From Paenibacillus thalictri (lineage in GTDB: Bacteria > Bacillota > Bacilli > Paenibacillales > NBRC-103111), in the NCBI RefSeq assembly GCF_004307995.1, contig NZ_SIRE01000035.1, positions 1 to 64,000 on the forward strand: a DNA stretch of 64,000 bases, written 5' to 3'. Made by a program: the position numbers and the translations under genes. This document shows, in pieces, positions 8,879 through 18,439 of this stretch. The notes beneath the pieces were generated by a model. That model worked only from the letters and a program-made list of their open reading frames with translations. It ran no database searches and was not told where the DNA came from. Numbering within the stretch: position 1 is the first letter of the stretch; the number at the start of each line of letters is the position of its first letter.

Positions 8879-11800
8879 TTAGGGTTTAATCTGAATATTC
8901 ACTGGTAAACTTGATGAAGAAAGATTTCCAGAAGCATCTTTAGCGCGAACATTAAAGGAATAGTTTCCATTAGGGAGACCTGTTAAAGAAATAGAATTTG
9001 CAGTTGTCGACCTTAAAAAGATATTATCGTTGTTATAAATATCGTAACCTACTACCTCAACATTATCCGTGGACCTAGTCCAAGAAAGATTTACAGTTGA
9101 AGTATCTTGAATTAATGTAACTTGTAAGTTCCATGGTTCACTAGGTCTAACTGGATCAATATTAGACTTCATAATACGTTTTACTAGATTACCATTCTCA
9201 TCGTATTGGAATTCAGTCATTATTTTATTTAAGCTAAGCTTTATGTAAACTAGTTTCCCTGAGAGATCATACATATATGTGAAATTCGTCGGAAAGTCTG
9301 TCAGTGTCAGCACTTCACTAGTTGCCGATATGTTTCCTGATGTATCACGAGCTCTTACAGTAAAATGATAGGCGGTACCAGGAAATAATGTAAATGAAAA
9401 CGTAGTGACATTACCTGAAACACTTGTTATTAATTCAGTTCCATTGTATATATCGTAACTCTCCACCCACATATTATCCGATGAAGCTGACCAACTTAAA
9501 CTAATTACGGAAGATGTCAAAGATAATCTTAAATTCGTAGGTGTAGTTGGAGCTTGAATATCTTTAGTCATTACAGATAAAGTGCTAAAAGCTGACTTAT
9601 GAATTGCATAGTCGACAGCTCGAATAGCAAAATTGTAAATTCTTGTTTCTTTATTATGATAGGTAAAGCTCGTGCTTGTCGTTTCACCAACTTTTAGATC
9701 ATCAACAAAGATTTCATAGCAACTTACTCCGACATCATCACTAGACTCTGTCCACGTTAGGGTCATTTGCGTCCCCGTATTCTCAGCTATCGATAAATTA
9801 GTTGGAATACTAGGAGGTGCAGAATCATTATCGATTCGATTAAGAGACACTTTCAACTTATTGAATTCCCCTATCGTTTCGTCTTTAAATGGTGAGTTTG
9901 CATACACGGCAAAGTAGTAAGTGACATCCTGTTGTAAGTAATGTAAAAGTTTATTGCCCATAGATACTGATAAACTATTTAAAAGCAACTTGTTATTTAA
10001 CTCGAACGGTCTAAATAATTCAGTTATAGCCCTTGGATAATTATAATCATCAGAGCTGTAAATTGGATCAAAGCTGTATAGACCAGTTGCTATTGGCGTG
10101 AAGGAAAGTAATGTTGTTGGATTAGAATATAAATTATTGAACAAAATATTAAACTCATTACTTCCCTCTTCTATAGTATTTATTAAAACTTCATTTGGAT
10201 CCATTGACTCTACAATAGAAAATCTTATTTTTGAGTCAGCTGTCGGATAGACTCCTACAAAAACAGGTGTATCTTTCCCGATAAAAAGTGTTTTATTCTT
10301 TATTTCCCCACTAGATATATATGATCCTTCCGGACAAACAGCAGCATAGGCATCATTACAAAATGATACATATGACGCATAGGAATAACTCATATCATCG
10401 GTACGATCAAATATAAATTTATACTCTCCGCTTCTAGGAGCAGTGAATTTATAATATTTACTCCATCCATTAGGTGCGTAATCAATTATCCAACTGTAAT
10501 TTATGGGCGAATTAATAAATGCCTCTTGAGCCACCCCAAGTCTTAAGTGTACATTCGAACCATTACGCGGGATAACCTTTAGATAATATGTATGATTACT
10601 TATTGCTTCAAAATCTGCTATAAATATATTAACTTTGTTACTTTCATCACTTTTAATATCACTAAAATAATTTGCTGGTTCAATCTTTTTTGTAAGCTCC
10701 GCATCTTCAAATAAATACATTTCTACATCTGTTAATGGACCATAACCGCCATATCTATCTGTATAAAATGTGACAGGAGTGGAAGTATCAAAACTATATG
10801 TAACCACTACAGGCCCCGCACTATCAATGTCTAGTGGTTGATTAGTCTTCAGATTGAGTGAAGAGTTATGAATCAAGTCTAGTTGTCTAACGTAAAATGA
10901 ATATTTAACAGGATTATCACTGTATATTTCAAGGTAGTACTTCTGTCCAGCGTTTACTCTTATTTGAGATCTGGAATCATTTGTAATCTCATAATCTTCA
11001 ATATACCCAACTATTTCCCTATTGGAGTTGTACATTGCAGCGAAAGGTGAAACTCCATCTGCATATAGTTTTATCTCCATAACTCCATCCATTGGAGCAA
11101 TAAACTCATAAAAATCTTCATCATATTTGTCCCATATCCAAGCAGGGTAACTAGCTCCTACTTCAATGGACTTAGCCTGATCAAATGTTTCATTAGGTTC
11201 AAAAATAGTATCCAGATCAGCTTTAATTTCAAGTGACAACACATAGTCAGTTGAGTTGTAGCCATTAACTTGGACATAAAAGAAATCATTTGCCGTATTA
11301 ATAGATAAGTCTCTTCCCGCCCTTAAATCGTTGCAACGCATTGATTTATTGTCTTGTGGATTAATTACTTTACATGACAATGATCCTCCCGGAGAAGGTG
11401 TAACTGTAACATTAATTCCTATATTTCTCCATCCATTATCATTTGTAATTTTAAAATACTTTGCTTCTCCTGCTATAATTGACGTTGAGAATGAGTTTGA
11501 ATTTAATGCAATTTGGAATGCAGTTTGAATACTATTATTATTCAAACTCCCAGGTATAGTATAACCTGCAGCTTGTATTAGTGATTTTTGCACGGATGAC
11601 ATTGTTGAATACACCGCGGAATAAACTGAATCACTTACACTCGTTTTGCCTTTTACATGGGGCTTGTATCTACTTGCTACTTCCAATGCTCTAGCAGCAT
11701 TAACAAGGCCTTTCCCATATTTTTGAGGTTCCCCTAACCTAGTGGCTGTTTTTTTTATTATGGATGTTAAATCCTCATTTGAAAATTGTGTGTGTTCTTT

Positions 11801-12886
11801 TTTTATTAATGCTGCAACTCCCGCTACATGAGGAACAGCCATAGAAGTACCACTTAGGGAAGTGAACTCATTATTTAAATACAGGCTTTTCACGTTTACT
11901 CCAGGTGCAACTAAATCAATTTCTCTTCCTGTATTGGAGAAATAAGCTAATTTATTGTTTTGATCCACCGCTCCTACTGCTAAAACTGTTGGGAAAGCAG
12001 CTGGGTACAACACCTCTCCCCTGCCCTCATTTCCGCTTGGCGCTATCAAAAGAATCCCCTTTTCACTAGCCCTTTCCATCACTTCTTTTAAAGCAGGAGA
12101 ATATTCATCCCCTGTAAAACTCATGGATATAATATCCATTTTTTGATCGATCGCCCAGTCAACTGCCTGAATTACCCCGCTATAAGTCCCTTTCCCATTC
12201 CTATCCATTACTTTTTCTGAGAAAAGTTCAACCCAAGATTGTCCCCCTCCAGTAATACCGCTTATGGTTGAGAATATTCCAGCGACATGTGTTCCGTGCC
12301 CATTATAATCTGAATAAGATGGTTCAGTCGGTATAAAAGAAATACCGCCTGCGATTTGAAGTTGGCTGTTGTTCACATCAATTCCCGTATCAAGTATTGC
12401 AACTCTTACACCCGGGCCGTAGGGTTCTTCTTTTTTGAATGTTCCTAATGTTTCTAGTGCATTAAATTCTTTAAGATTTTGAGGTATATTTGATGTTTTT
12501 GTTATGTAATGATCCTCCTCTATAAATGCCACATTATTATCAAGTTTAATTTCTTCCTTATCTTTTTGACTAAGTTTAGCAGTCACCATAGGAATATTTT
12601 TGTACGAGTGACTGAACACTCTTTTCTTTTCTCTGAATGAAGTTATCCCTTTTTCATAATCAAAAAACTTAATTATGAACAATTTTTCTTGAGATGGTAT
12701 ATCGTAAGTTGCCTGAGAGACTCTCGTGCTATATACATCTCCAGTTACAGCTTCATTCTTCAGTACAGATGTTACCGCTTTCATATTTGGTTGCACATCG
12801 GCTGCATTTGTTAATGACAAGTAGCTAAAATTAGTTATTTGAAGTAATAGTATTGCTAAAATAAGCTTTATTATTTTTATTTTCAA
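8879..12886 (-). CDS. Secreted subtilisin-family (S8) protease with PPC, Fn3 and YD modules
   Basis: A 1335-residue protein from the TTG at 12886. I prefer this start because AGGGAGAG lies 7 nt upstream; the open frame runs back to 12955 without such a site. Order: signal peptide (about 1-28), inhibitor I9-like propeptide (about 60-115), and an S8 catalytic domain with the full triad: Asp in AILDTGIDV near 164, His in GHGTHVAGI near 198, Ser in GTSMAVPHVAG near 346. Beta-rich, PPC-like regions follow (about 470-1000). Three fibronectin type III domains occupy about 1040-1335, and a YD-repeat segment (MYDLSGKLVY, FQYDENGNLVKRI) sits between the second and third. The protein is extracellular; the substrate is unknown. 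The embedded YD segment suggests past recombination with an RHS gene. It stands alone and is transcribed in the same direction as the RHS unit. Confidence 0.9.
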   Translation of the reverse strand: MKIKIIKLILAILLLQITNFSYLSLTNAADVQPNMKAVTSVLKNEAVTGDVYSTRVSQATYDIPSQEKLFIIKFFDYEKGITSFREKKRVFSHSYKNIPMVTAKLSQKDKEEIKLDNNVAFIEEDHYITKTSNIPQNLKEFNALETLGTFKKEEPYGPGVRVAILDTGIDVNNSQLQIAGGISFIPTEPSYSDYNGHGTHVAGIFSTISGITGGGQSWVELFSEKVMDRNGKGTYSGVIQAVDWAIDQKMDIISMSFTGDEYSPALKEVMERASEKGILLIAPSGNEGRGEVLYPAAFPTVLAVGAVDQNNKLAYFSNTGREIDLVAPGVNVKSLYLNNEFTSLSGTSMAVPHVAGVAALIKKEHTQFSNEDLTSIIKKTATRLGEPQKYGKGLVNAARALEVASRYKPHVKGKTSVSDSVYSAVYSTMSSVQKSLIQAAGYTIPGSLNNNSIQTAFQIALNSNSFSTSIIAGEAKYFKITNDNGWRNIGINVTVTPSPGGSLSCKVINPQDNKSMRCNDLRAGRDLSINTANDFFYVQVNGYNSTDYVLSLEIKADLDTIFEPNETFDQAKSIEVGASYPAWIWDKYDEDFYEFIAPMDGVMEIKLYADGVSPFAAMYNSNREIVGYIEDYEITNDSRSQIRVNAGQKYYLEIYSDNPVKYSFYVRQLDLIHNSSLNLKTNQPLDIDSAGPVVVTYSFDTSTPVTFYTDRYGGYGPLTDVEMYLFEDAELTKKIEPANYFSDIKSDESNKVNIFIADFEAISNHTYYLKVIPRNGSNVHLRLGVAQEAFINSPINYSWIIDYAPNGWSKYYKFTAPRSGEYKFIFDRTDDMSYSYASYVSFCNDAYAAVCPEGSYISSGEIKNKTLFIGKDTPVFVGVYPTADSKIRFSIVESMDPNEVLINTIEEGSNEFNILFNNLYSNPTTLLSFTPIATGLYSFDPIYSSDDYNYPRAITELFRPFELNNKLLLNSLSVSMGNKLLHYLQQDVTYYFAVYANSPFKDETIGEFNKLKVSLNRIDNDSAPPSIPTNLSIAENTGTQMTLTWTESSDDVGVSCYEIFVDDLKVGETTSTSFTYHNKETRIYNFAIRAVDYAIHKSAFSTLSVMTKDIQAPTTPTNLRLSLTSSVISLSWSASSDNMWVESYDIYNGTELITSVSGNVTTFSFTLFPGTAYHFTVRARDTSGNISATSEVLTLTDFPTNFTYMYDLSGKLVYIKLSLNKIMTEFQYDENGNLVKRIMKSNIDPVRPSEPWNLQVTLIQDTSTVNLSWTRSTDNVEVVGYDIYNNDNIFLRSTTANSISLTGLPNGNYSFNVRAKDASGNLSSSSLPVNIQIKP

Positions 12887-12974
12887 AATTAATCTCTCCC
12901 TATACATAAATTGAATATATTTAAGTCTGTTAAAATAGATTGTGTATACTCCCAAATCTATTGAAATGAAAGAA

Positions 12975-14035
12975 TACGAGAGGATTGGGGAGAACTCGCA
13001 GGACTCTGGAGTAAACAGCTACTACTTGCATTCATTGCTAAAAACAAACTGGTTACTGCTCAAGATGCATAAAGTACCTTAAAAGAGCTGATCGCTGAAA
13101 CACTGTTGAAGATGCTGGAATCTGAAAGGACTCTAATTAGGGCTATGGATAAGATAATGTGAAGTCGAAAAGCATGCCGAGTAGGGAATTGCAGTTCTCG
13201 TGATCGTTTAGGTGAATTTGAACCGCTCATGGTGAAAAAGCACCAGTCTAATAAATCGGGATGGCCTTAAACGCCAAGGACATGAGCATGTGGGGAATCT
13301 AGGGACATCTGCAAAATGTGTATGGCATTGAGTTTTCCCCAACGTTCATCTCCAATGTAACTAACAAAATCGTTCACTGATCAAAGAGTGGCAGAATCGG
13401 CGGCTGCAAGGGGTACATTTTCATTGGTATCGACTTAGACGGCAACAAAGACATACTCGGTATGTGAATCAGCGAAAACGAATCGACTAAATTTTGGATC
13501 AGTGTTTTAAATGAGCTGTAAACCGTTGCGTTAAGGACACTCGCGGATAATTTGGCTGGCTTCACCCAGGATATCACCTCTTGCTATTCCCAGACCGAAG
13601 TTTAAAAATGTATCATTCACCAGATTCGCACTTCCACGCGCTATGTAACCTACAAAGGATTTAAAGCCGATCACAATGCAGTGACTGAAGAAGCTGCTTT
13701 GGTGGAGTTGGATCGATTTGAATAAATCTGGGAGCGAAGCAGCCACTTGTTTTACAATCATGGTGCAGAAACCGGGATGAGCTTTCCACATTCTTTTAAT
13801 GCCCACCACAAATTGAATAATTGGTTTAGACCACGAACATTATTGATAGCTACCGTTGGCAGCTTCATAAAGTAACAAGGGGCAAAGAGCCTCTTTCAAG
13901 TGACGAAGCACTGCTTTAGATGCTTTATCTAACTAAGGAGGATACCACCCTCAAATGGACAAACCATGTCCAATACTGGAGGGATGTTGCTACAACTCTC
14001 CGTCTTTTGGTAGGTCGCTTTTACGCTGAATTTTT
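12975..14035 (+). pseudogene. Decayed IS256-family transposase
   Basis: Reading across frames gives a colinear but broken IS256/Mutator transposase. It begins with a GELAGLW-like start and a LVTAQDA segment near 13050. It continues with GEFEPLMVKKHQ near 13220, LQNVYGIEFSPTFISNVTN near 13310-13370, FIGIDLDGNKDILGM near 13420-13470 and NESTKFWISVLNEL near 13490. KCIIHQIRTSTRYV follows near 13600, then EEAALVELDRFE near 13690 and LLQLSVF near 13990. Several stop codons and frameshifts interrupt it, and one catalytic-domain stretch after EWQNRRLQG appears deleted. No functional protein is expected. A second, shorter relic of the same family lies at 16540-16815 on the other strand. Confidence 0.85.
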
Positions 14036-15112
14036 GAAATTCCTCCGAGAGGGAATTCTCTTTAAATAAGTTTACGCAAAAACAGACCTTATAAATTCGT
14101 GAATAATTAATATTTTGAAAATAAGTAATTCTTTGTATAAATAATCAGAAGTGATTGTGAAATTTAATAATCATTATTAGCTGGATGTTAGGATAATTTA
14201 ATCGCTAAAGATTTATCAATAGGAGAATACCATACCCATTCAACCTAGAAATACTCGAATTCCATCTACTTTACATAATGTCTTGAAATTAATTAATTAA
14301 AAATCCAAAAGAATTTAAAATTTGCATAAACTAAACAATCATATTTGTAACAATTTATAGACAGTAATGTAGAGCTCCGGCACCAAGAAAGCGGCACTGA
14401 GAATAAATTTGAAACTTAAAGATATCTACATTGCATAACCAAAACTTCAAGGAGCCTATTTATCCATATTAGACGGCAGTAAGAAATAAGGAAATAAATA
14501 TAAATAAAGGAAAAATATTTATTGAAACCAGATTTCTATTATCTCACGCGGGTCTTGTTCTCTACCTACTCACCCCCATCGAATAATATGCACGTGGATA
14601 GTATTTTCGTTCATGCCTTAATTCACATTTCTATTTTTCTTAAACACTATGAGGAAATAAGTTTATTTTTACTCATCCAATTCACAAAGGGCCTAACCCA
14701 TTTTGAATTTACATTTTCTTATATTTTACCTCAATACAAAGGGATTATTTGGGATATACAGCCTCATATTACCATACAACATGATTCTGTACAAGAATTT
14801 GACTTCTTTTGTCAGTATGTGTCGTTTCCCAATTATGTTTCTACCTACAAGCATAATCGTCTCTCTTACGTGATCTCCACATAAATCAGACATGTACCAC
14901 CTACCATCTAGATTGATATCTACTTCAAATAAGAAAGTCGCTTGATTAATTTCAATTTCGGGATCGATGAGCATCTCCTCAACCGAACAAGCAGACTATC
15001 GCGCAGCGATCCGGTTTTGTGCGGATATCACATCTTTTTCATATTGCAAATGGGAAGCCTCCTTTTTGTTTACTATTTATTGATCAATTAGAAGGCGTTT
15101 CGGTTCTTCACA
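14036..15112. other. AT-rich region with no supported gene
   Basis: Strongly AT-rich sequence between an IS256 relic and an IS66 end. Two open frames overlap on opposite strands (14522-14884 plus, 14726-14974 minus). The minus-strand one, 82 residues, looks more protein-like (FLFEVDINLDGRWYMSDLCGD), but the GAGGAG sequence touches its ATG with no spacing, and the downstream frame contains stops. It may be the remnant of a larger gene. Nothing here can be named. Confidence 0.4.
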
Positions 15113-15213
15113 GTAAGCGTCTAACAAGATGGTGTATTCCAATGCAGTCGAGATTTTGAGACAATTCCATGAGAGTAAGTCGTTGGAGTTTTTCGACTTT
15201 ACTCGAAAAACTC
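15113..15213. repeat. IS66-like left end with a perfect hairpin before tnpA
   Basis: GTAAGCGTCTAAC at 15113 resembles the conserved GTAAGCG terminus of IS66-family elements. Between it and tnpA, 15186-15196 (GAGTTTTTCGA) and 15203-15213 (TCGAAAAACTC) form a perfect 11-bp inverted repeat with a 6-nt loop. The hairpin sits 18 nt before the tnpA start and could dampen translation or readthrough from outside. No matching right end was found, so the element is truncated. Confidence 0.5.
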
Positions 15214-15231
15214 TAATGGGAGTGTGTCCAA

Positions 15232-15603
15232 TTGCAAACTGTAGAGATGAGGAATCGCTATCGACTCCAGCAGTGGACCGAGATCATTCGTGAATGCCGT
15301 TCCAGTGGCCAGACCGTGGTTCGTTGGTGTGCCGGTCACGAAGTCAATGTGAAAAGCTATTACTACTGGCTTCGAAAGGTCCGTGAAGCTGCGTGTGAAT
15401 CTCTCCCTGCCTTCTCATCCCCGAATGAACCAATTTTAGTACCGTTCCCTCCATCTTTGCGGACGAACGCCCCACGTTCCGAAGCGAGTCATGAACAAGC
15501 GGCGATCATCCTTCGTACGGATGCCGTTACGATCGAAATTCATCAGTATGCGTCTACCGCACTTCTCGAACAGACGCTCCGCATCCTGCAGTATGTTCGG
15601 TGA
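15232..15603 (+). CDS. IS66-family accessory protein TnpA
   Basis: A 123-residue protein starting at a TTG, with GGGAG about 9 nt upstream; an in-frame ATG lies at 15247. The N-terminal half is the typical IS66 TnpA helix-turn-helix region (QQWTEIIRECRSSGQTVVRWCAGHEVNVKSYYYWLRKV). The C-terminus, ITIEIHQYASTALLEQTLRIL-like, is the usual end of this family. It appears full length. In intact elements it is followed by tnpB and the transposase tnpC; here tnpB begins in the normal overlapping position but is cut after 16 codons, so this TnpA is an orphan of a dead element. Confidence 0.8.
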   Translation: MQTVEMRNRYRLQQWTEIIRECRSSGQTVVRWCAGHEVNVKSYYYWLRKVREAACESLPAFSSPNEPILVPFPPSLRTNAPRSEASHEQAAIILRTDAVTIEIHQYASTALLEQTLRILQYVR

Positions 15604-15643
15604 CACCTCTAAGGCCGATCAACTGTATATCGCTTTGATTTAA
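15593..15643 (+). pseudogene. IS66 tnpB, truncated to its first 16 codons
   Basis: The frame starting at ATG 15593 reads MFGDTSKADQLYIALI and then a stop. MFGD-x4-DQ-x-Y is the conserved beginning of IS66 TnpB, and its overlap with the end of tnpA is the normal IS66 arrangement. What follows is not recognisable TnpB. The breakpoint therefore lies near 15630, where other DNA joins. Confidence 0.65.
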
Positions 15644-15884
15644 GACATCCATCCAATTTTCTTTTGTTTGCGGAACCCGGCCCATTCTGGTTTGAGTCAC
15701 TCATCGTCAATTCCACCGCTCTTCCTCCTTGGTATTCCGAGTATTTCCATGTACGCAAAAATATAGACGTTGGAATCAGTAAGTTGGGGTGTTCTTAAAA
15801 CGATGAATGGACTCACGCTGCAGGGGTAATCTATGAAATTTTTACTTGTGGAGTTAAAAAATTCCAAGTTTACGTTATGTAATA

Positions 15885-16147
15885 CTTCGTTACCTCACTG
15901 TGGCTACAATCATGTTGACCATTGTGGATGGAGCAAAGCCCTCTCTTTCTTTTGCCGACTTGCCTTTTCCGATTATTGCAGGCCAAAGCATACGATAGAC
16001 ATATACCCTGAGCTTCATCAAATGATTGTACGCGTTCAAGGGCAAAAGTATAAAACGTATCCAATTGCCGTTGGAAATCCGTCAACGCCTACCTCTGTTG
16101 GGGAATACCAGATCGTGTATAAACAAGGTTTCTGTGTACGGATGTGA
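15885..16147 (+). pseudogene. L,D-transpeptidase (YkuD) fragment, frameshifted and truncated
   Basis: From about 15992 the plus-strand frame reads TIDIYPELHQMIVRVQGQ followed by YKTYPIAVGNPSTPTSVGEY, the classic start of a YkuD peptidoglycan L,D-transpeptidase domain. Upstream, in another frame, a hydrophobic stretch (TVATIMLTIVDG) looks like its signal segment, so a frameshift lies near 15990. The domain breaks off at 16147, before the catalytic His and Cys motifs. A functional enzyme is impossible from this copy. Confidence 0.7.
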
Positions 16148-16258
16148 AAGGTAACCTTTTTCCAATAAAGTAGTGTAGTTATTTGTTAATCTATACTAGC
16201 TAGGCTTCCCCTGGCCGATTTCCAATCCACAAATCCCTCCCCGCCATCCGTCGGGAAT

Positions 16259-16463
16259 GAGATAAGGTTCTTGTCAATTTCGGGAATGGGATAAAGTTCT
16301 TGTCATTGAATTTTGACAAGAACTTTATCCCATAAAACACAAGAGCCGCGATTTACGCGGCTCTTAATAAGATAAGGTTCTTGTCACCCGACAAATTTAC
16401 ATGGTTTGTGTCACAATCCAATTGGTTTTATTATCCTTATTTATTTTCACTTTTGACAAGAAT
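16259..16463. repeat. Cluster of IS-end repeats (GATAAGGTTCTTGTCA family) with a 20-bp palindrome
   Basis: The unit GGGATAAGGTTCTTGTCA or close variants occurs at 16259-16276, 16288-16305, 16369-16386, inverted at 16314-16331 and partly at 16454-16463. Copies at 16286-16305 and 16314-16333 form a perfect 20-bp inverted repeat with an 8-nt spacer. Another copy with the same downstream flank (CACCCGACAA, then TTTACATGG) lies at 28972. Multiple short repeats near the ends are a feature of IS21-family elements, so this may be two joined ends of such an element with its interior lost; the family assignment is inference. Confidence 0.5.
16341..16365. terminator. Perfect 10-bp hairpin inside the IS-end cluster
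   Basis: AAGAGCCGCG, a 5-nt loop, then CGCGGCTCTT. The tail on either side is only moderately T-rich (AAAACAC on the left, AATAAG on the right), so termination strength is doubtful. It lies between two IS-end repeats. Confidence 0.4.
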
Positions 16464-16472
16464 GTATATCGT

Positions 16473-16502
16473 TAAAATGAAAAAGCCGCAACTAAGCGGC
16501 TT
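16473..16502 (-). terminator. Terminator-like hairpin, minus direction
   Basis: On the minus strand AAGCCGC, loop TTAGTT, GCGGCTT is followed by TTTCATTTTAAC, a usable T-rich tail. It lies just downstream of the minus-strand IS256 relic and may have been its terminator or part of the IS ends. Confidence 0.5.
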
Positions 16503-16539
16503 CTTATGCATAGATGTTCTTATTTTAAAATGAGACTCT

Positions 16540-16815
16540 TAATTTATACCCTAGAATGCCCTGAACATTTCCCTGCATCTTTTCATTCCAATGACGTTAG
16601 AAATCATCGTAGGCAAAACTTCAACGCCGTACAGCTGCTCGAGGTGATCTTTCTCTCGTGCTGACTCCCTTGGCGTACACAACCGGCTCGAACTCGCCTT
16701 GACGATCACGCGGAACCTCGATTTTCATGTTCCCCGTATTCGCTGATAATGGTTTTCTTACTTTTGCCGTTTCGGCTATTGGAGGTTTGTTTGTTCTGAA
16801 CGTCATGCTTCTCAT
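16540..16815 (-). pseudogene. IS256-family transposase fragment with internal deletion
   Basis: The minus-strand frame reads NMKIEVPRDRQGEFEPV and jumps directly to VYAKGVSTRE. After a frameshift it continues HLEQLYAVEVLPTMISNV. These are segments of an IS256 transposase. About 20 residues normally found between FEPV and YAKG are missing, and the rest of the catalytic domain is gone. It is related to the relic at 12975-14035. Confidence 0.75.
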
Positions 16816-17130
16816 ACCCTAAATGCGGGTTTGAGAGTTTACACAAACAATTTTACAGCCTCCTCGAAGGGGTGATTCATGTCTGGAGCATGGCCTACGC
16901 TCCTGCTCACGGCCAGTCTGGACGAATTACAAATGGGCATCATCAGTGACGGCCAGTCCTCCATCCGGCTGGTATTTGCCGGATGTGCCTTATTATTTCT
17001 GTCATCTCCACTATCTGAAGGATGTAGGGCTATAAGGCTGCCCGTTCTTAACTATAGAAGACTTTGATAAGCTTTCTAAAGAAGGGTAGACTATTTGTTT
17101 AAGAGCCAGCCCCTTCATTACTACCGCATA
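16816..17130. other. Intergenic, end of the TRAP operon
   Basis: About 315 nt with no gene I can support. A 62-codon plus-strand frame (16879-17067) has no ribosome binding site and no recognisable sequence. No clear terminator hairpin follows the dctM-like gene. Confidence 0.35.
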
Positions 17131-18423
17131 TTATGACAATAAATTCGGTAAAAATAACACGATTTTAGGAGCGTAAGACAGCAGAAACAATATCCCTATA
17201 AACAGAACGATAAAAGGCCAAGATTCTTTAACGTATTCCTCCATCCTTACCTTAGCGATCGAAGTCGTAATAAACATCATCGTGCCAAACGGCGGCGTGA
17301 ATCCGGCAATCGTAAGGTTAATGCACATCAGTATGCCGAAATGAATGAGATCGATTCCCATACTGCTGACCACCGGTATAAGAAGTGGTGCGAGTAGGAT
17401 CATGGCCGCCCCGCCTTCAAAGAAGCAGCCTACGATAAGCAGCAATACGTTGATGACGAAAAGCATCAAATATGGATCGCTGATGTTGCCGACCAGCGCT
17501 TCGGATACGGTAATCGGGATACGCTCCCAAGTGAGATAACTGCCGAAGGCGTTGGCCGCAGCGATAATAAACATAACGCCTGCGGTCGATTCCACCGATT
17601 CGAGTAAAATCGCCGGCACATCCTTCCATTGAAGCTTCCGATAAATAAATGCGCCAATGAGCACCGCGTATAAAACGGAGATTGCGCCAGCCTCGGTAGG
17701 CGTGAACATGCCGTAACGAAGCCCGAGCAGTATACCGAAAGGCAAAATCAACGCCCAGATGGAATCCAGCAGTTGGCGCGATATTTCCTTGAAGGTGGCT
17801 CGTTTGTCCCTTGATGGCGCATAGCCGCGTTTCCTGGATATAAACGATACCAACACCATCAGCGCGACCATTATCACAAGCCCCGGAATGTAGCCGGCAA
17901 AAAACATTTTCGAAATCGATACATTAGCAGCTACCGCATAAAGAATGAGTATAATTCCGGGCGGTATAATGGGAGTTATTACGGAGGAAGCCGCTGTCAC
18001 TACGGTCGAAAAACCTTTGCCGTACCCGAGCTTTTCCATTTCCGGCACGATGATTTTGGTCTGCATGGCGGCATCGGCGTTGGACGAACCGGAAAGTCCG
18101 CCCATCATGGCGGCCAACAGTACGTTCACCTGCCCCATTCCACCTCTTAAATGGCCGAGCAGTAATACGGCAAGTTTGATTAATTTTTCGGATATACCGG
18201 AATAATTAAACACAACGCCCGCACAGGCAAAAAACGGGATGGCCAAATACGGAAACGACTCAGTCGAAGCGACCATGGTTTGCATAATTTGTGCGACCGG
18301 CATTGTGTCGTTGATGAACACAAAATATACAAATGTTGCTATAAGCAGCCCGTACGCAATCGGAACTCTCAGAAAGAAAAGCACAAATAAAATAATGATC
18401 GGGATAAACGGTACAAGCCCCAT
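17131..18423 (-). CDS. TRAP transporter large permease (DctM family)
   Basis: A 430-residue integral membrane protein with about 12 hydrophobic segments. The ATG at 18423 has GGAGGGTCAAT in front; the frame extends to 18483 without one. Family features include LRVPIAYGLLIAT near the start, GGLSGSSNADAAMQTKIIVPEM, ITPIIPPGIILILYA and the C-terminal INLTIAGFTPPFGTMMF. DctM forms the ion-driven channel of tripartite TRAP transporters, working with the DctQ and DctP proteins encoded just upstream. Neighbouring genes point to a sugar acid or polyol acid as substrate (inference). Confidence 0.92.
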   Translation of the reverse strand: MGLVPFIPIIILFVLFFLRVPIAYGLLIATFVYFVFINDTMPVAQIMQTMVASTESFPYLAIPFFACAGVVFNYSGISEKLIKLAVLLLGHLRGGMGQVNVLLAAMMGGLSGSSNADAAMQTKIIVPEMEKLGYGKGFSTVVTAASSVITPIIPPGIILILYAVAANVSISKMFFAGYIPGLVIMVALMVLVSFISRKRGYAPSRDKRATFKEISRQLLDSIWALILPFGILLGLRYGMFTPTEAGAISVLYAVLIGAFIYRKLQWKDVPAILLESVESTAGVMFIIAAANAFGSYLTWERIPITVSEALVGNISDPYLMLFVINVLLLIVGCFFEGGAAMILLAPLLIPVVSSMGIDLIHFGILMCINLTIAGFTPPFGTMMFITTSIAKVRMEEYVKESWPFIVLFIGILFLLSYAPKIVLFLPNLLS

Positions 18424-18439
18424 ATTGACCCTCCTGCAA

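Noticed and set aside
14522..14884. 120-codon plus-strand frame in AT-rich DNA
   Set aside because: No ribosome binding site, overlapped by an equally long frame on the other strand, composition like the surrounding non-coding DNA.
16879..17067. 62-codon plus-strand frame after the TRAP operon
   Set aside because: No ribosome binding site or family features; hydrophobic look comes from chance.
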